Of a DNA stretch of 20,894 bases, positions 19,398 through 20,894 are shown piece by piece (positions within the stretch are counted from its first letter, which is position 1; the number at the start of each line of letters is the position of its first letter). The stretch comes from a virus. The notes below the pieces were generated by a model. The model made no database searches and was not told the origin of the DNA. It saw only the letters and a list, made by a program, of their open reading frames with translations. Position numbers and translations under genes: made by a program. Location of the stretch: positions 1 to 20,894 of the IMG/VR virus record IMGVR_UViG_3300026097_000128. One strand, 5' to 3'.

Positions 19398-19583
19398 TCA
19401 CTCATCAAGGTACTTCTTCTCGATTTCTGAGATATCAGAAAGAACGTACTCGAGCGCTTCGACCTTGCCGACCGTACGGCAATAGTCCTCGTGCGAACGG
19501 GCGCCCCCAGCCATCAGGTGGCTGGAGATCGTCTCTTTATACCCGTCAATTCTCTTCTTTATCTCCCGAAGCGGGTCCACCAT
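19398..19583 (-). CDS. Small conserved coiled-coil protein after the portal
   Basis: A 61-residue, hydrophilic, helical protein, MVDPLREIKKRIDGYKETIS, then CRTVGKVEALEYVLSDISEI. The start ATG at 19583 lies inside the portal gene's end (38-base overlap in another frame). Short proteins of this kind (SHL..GGA..HEDYCRTVGK..AL) follow portal genes in many marine podoviruses and Rhodobacter-type phages. Function unknown. It could interact with the portal or regulate assembly; no motif decides. Confidence 0.65.
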   Translation of the reverse strand: MVDPLREIKKRIDGYKETISSHLMAGGARSHEDYCRTVGKVEALEYVLSDISEIEKKYLDE

Positions 19584-20894
19584 TGTTGCTGTCCTTTCCC
19601 TCTTTGATCATGTCTTCGGCCACCTTCAGGCCGAGTTTTGCGCCTTCTCGACGGTCCTTGCCCTGCTCGGCGCTGAGCTGTGTGGCAAGGCGTGCTCCGA
19701 TCTGCGCGCCGGAGCGACGGTCTTCCGACTGCAGGCGCTCTTCCTGCAGCGTGAGGTTGCCGGTCTTGATGCGCTCTTCGAGCCTAAGCTTCTCGAGGTC
19801 CATGACGGCGTCGTGCTTGGCCTCGGCCTCCTTGAGCGCAACCTCGCGCTCCTTGAGCTCCAGCTCTTTCTTCTGGATGATGTTGAGCGGGTCCTGAGCC
19901 TCCTGCTGCGCCTGCTGCTGGGCCGCCTCGGTCTGGTTCTTCTGCAGCAGTTTACCTGCGGCGGCTGCCGCGAGTCGCGACACTTCGCGCTCCATATCCT
20001 CGGGCAGCGGCTCCTCCGGATCAGGCATGGGCACGCCGAGCTGTTGCTGAATCTCCACACGATACTGCATGGCGACATGCTCGGTGATGTGCGCGGCCAG
20101 CGCGCTCTGGATAGCCCCGGCGAAGGGCGACTGGCCCACCATCTGCTGGATTTTCGGGTCTTGGGCGGCCGCCATGTGCACGGCGATGTGCGCCTCGTGA
20201 TCCTGATATGCGAACACCTTGATCGGCTCTTGCTTGAGGATCGCCATGTTCTCGGTGACCGGGTCTTTCGGCTTGATGTCCTCGGGCAGCTTGATGATGT
20301 CGTCGGCGTCTTGGATACCCAGCACCTCCAACATTTGCCGGTGGAGCTTGCCGAGGTCATAGAGCTGGGGCGCCTGCTGCGCGAGCTGCAGAGCCGCCTG
20401 ATACTGCACGACGCGCTGCGCCATTGTGGCGGCGTTCGGGTCCGACACGGGGATCACGTCCACCCGCTTGTCGAAGTCCGCCTGCCTGTCGTTCTCGTTC
20501 TCGTCGTCGTAGGCGTATGTCCCGTCCATGTAGTCGCGGATCACCGCCGCGATCAGGCGTAGCTCCTTGTGCATGGCTGCATGCAGGCGAGCCTGCACAC
20601 CGCTCATGACCTTCATGGAGCGCTCCATCAGCGCCAGTGTGGTGCCCACCGGTGCCTCGGGGTTTGTGCTGCCAATGTCGATGTCGGCGATAGAGCCCAC
20701 CCGGCGTCCCTCGTCCACCACGTTGCCCAGCAGCTGATACAGGACTGTCGACGGCTCCTTGTATGGGAGCGGGAACAGCGACTCGCGCAGCGTGCCTCCC
20801 GAGACATCCGCGTCCCGCCACTCGCCCGGCGCGATCGGCGTGTCATCGCCCTTGATGCGCATGCCCCGTGTCTTCAGGCCGCCCGGCAGGTTCG
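19546..20894 (-). CDS. Portal protein, P22-like, C-terminal part (5' end outside the window)
   Basis: The frame is open to the right edge; 448 residues are visible. The ATG at 20862 is internal: upstream codons continue as NLPGGLKTRG, and together with MRIKGDDTPIAPGEWRDADV and FPLPYKEPSTVLYQLLGNVV they match the mid-part of P22-type portals (full family about 700 residues). A stem/crown part follows (AAVIRDYMDGTYAYDDENEN, then VQYQAALQLAQQAPQLYDLG). The C-terminus, from about residue 320, is a long Gln/Glu/Lys coiled coil (IQKKELELKEREVALKEAEA) ending in a polar tail (GPASGDKEEN). The portal ring forms the DNA entry vertex and nucleates the procapsid. It is the first gene of the visible head operon. 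Confidence 0.88.
   Translation of the reverse strand, partial: NLPGGLKTRGMRIKGDDTPIAPGEWRDADVSGGTLRESLFPLPYKEPSTVLYQLLGNVVDEGRRVGSIADIDIGSTNPEAPVGTTLALMERSMKVMSGVQARLHAAMHKELRLIAAVIRDYMDGTYAYDDENENDRQADFDKRVDVIPVSDPNAATMAQRVVQYQAALQLAQQAPQLYDLGKLHRQMLEVLGIQDADDIIKLPEDIKPKDPVTENMAILKQEPIKVFAYQDHEAHIAVHMAAAQDPKIQQMVGQSPFAGAIQSALAAHITEHVAMQYRVEIQQQLGVPMPDPEEPLPEDMEREVSRLAAAAAGKLLQKNQTEAAQQQAQQEAQDPLNIIQKKELELKEREVALKEAEAKHDAVMDLEKLRLEERIKTGNLTLQEERLQSEDRRSGAQIGARLATQLSAEQGKDRREGAKLGLKVAEDMIKEGKDSNNGGPASGDKEEN

Noticed and set aside
19626-20562. Long open frames overlapping the portal on both strands
   Set aside because: Low-complexity Arg/Ser or Leu-rich translations; the portal frame explains the DNA.
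1-20894. Prophage marks: integrase, attachment site, tRNA
   Set aside because: None seen; the window covers only late genes, so lifestyle cannot be judged.

Overview
The window is a late structural and lysis segment of a tailed-phage genome. Every supported gene lies on the minus strand, so transcription runs from about 20.9 kb towards 1. The portal and gp4-like/gp10-like connector proteins resemble those of P22-type short-tailed phages, so a podovirus is likely. There is no tape measure, tail tube or sheath. An i-spanin/o-spanin pair means a Gram-negative host. The many small protein families look like those of uncultured marine phages. The GC content is fairly high (about 63% in a hand-counted 60-base piece of the capsid gene), which argues against an AT-rich SAR11 host and fits marine alphaproteobacteria such as roseobacters or SAR116. 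The host is inference. No integrase, terminase, tRNA, reverse transcriptase or CRISPR array was seen.

In transcription order, 20.9-17.1 kb holds the portal (cut by the window edge), a small acidic protein, a GroES-like co-chaperonin, a Tad2/DUF2829 protein, an Acb2/Tad1-like protein, a scaffolding-protein candidate and a conserved protein. 17.0-15.4 kb holds a decoration-protein candidate, the major capsid protein (Mu gpT-like, HK97 fold) and a strong UUCG-loop terminator. 15.3-13.0 kb is a run of very small genes, several extremely basic, with one enzyme-like protein (CPYA motif) and a one-helix membrane protein. 13.0-10.4 kb holds the gp4-like head-tail adaptor, a second connector-like protein and small conserved virion proteins.

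10.4-4.2 kb is fibre territory. It starts with three small beta-rich proteins, continues with an array of seven small translationally coupled fibre-like genes that share domains and a 15-base junction, then two tail-assembly-like genes, a perfect 22-residue repeat protein and a tail-collar fibre with His-X-His motifs. 4.2-3.2 kb is the lysis cassette: an M15 peptidase endolysin with a C-terminal membrane helix, then overlapping i-spanin and o-spanin. The left end has a large gp10-like tail protein, a fibre with a jelly-roll-like C-terminus, and the start of a hydrophobic virion protein.

The most notable content is a compact counter-defence island (18478-18946). Two overlapping genes encode members of two different families of phage sponge proteins, Tad2 and Acb2/Tad1, which sequester nucleotide signals of Thoeris and CBASS immunity. 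They sit beside a phage GroES inside the capsid operon. The second is the fibre cassette array, where the ribosome-binding site of each next gene is written into a conserved C-terminal Gly-Asp-Leu-Ala.
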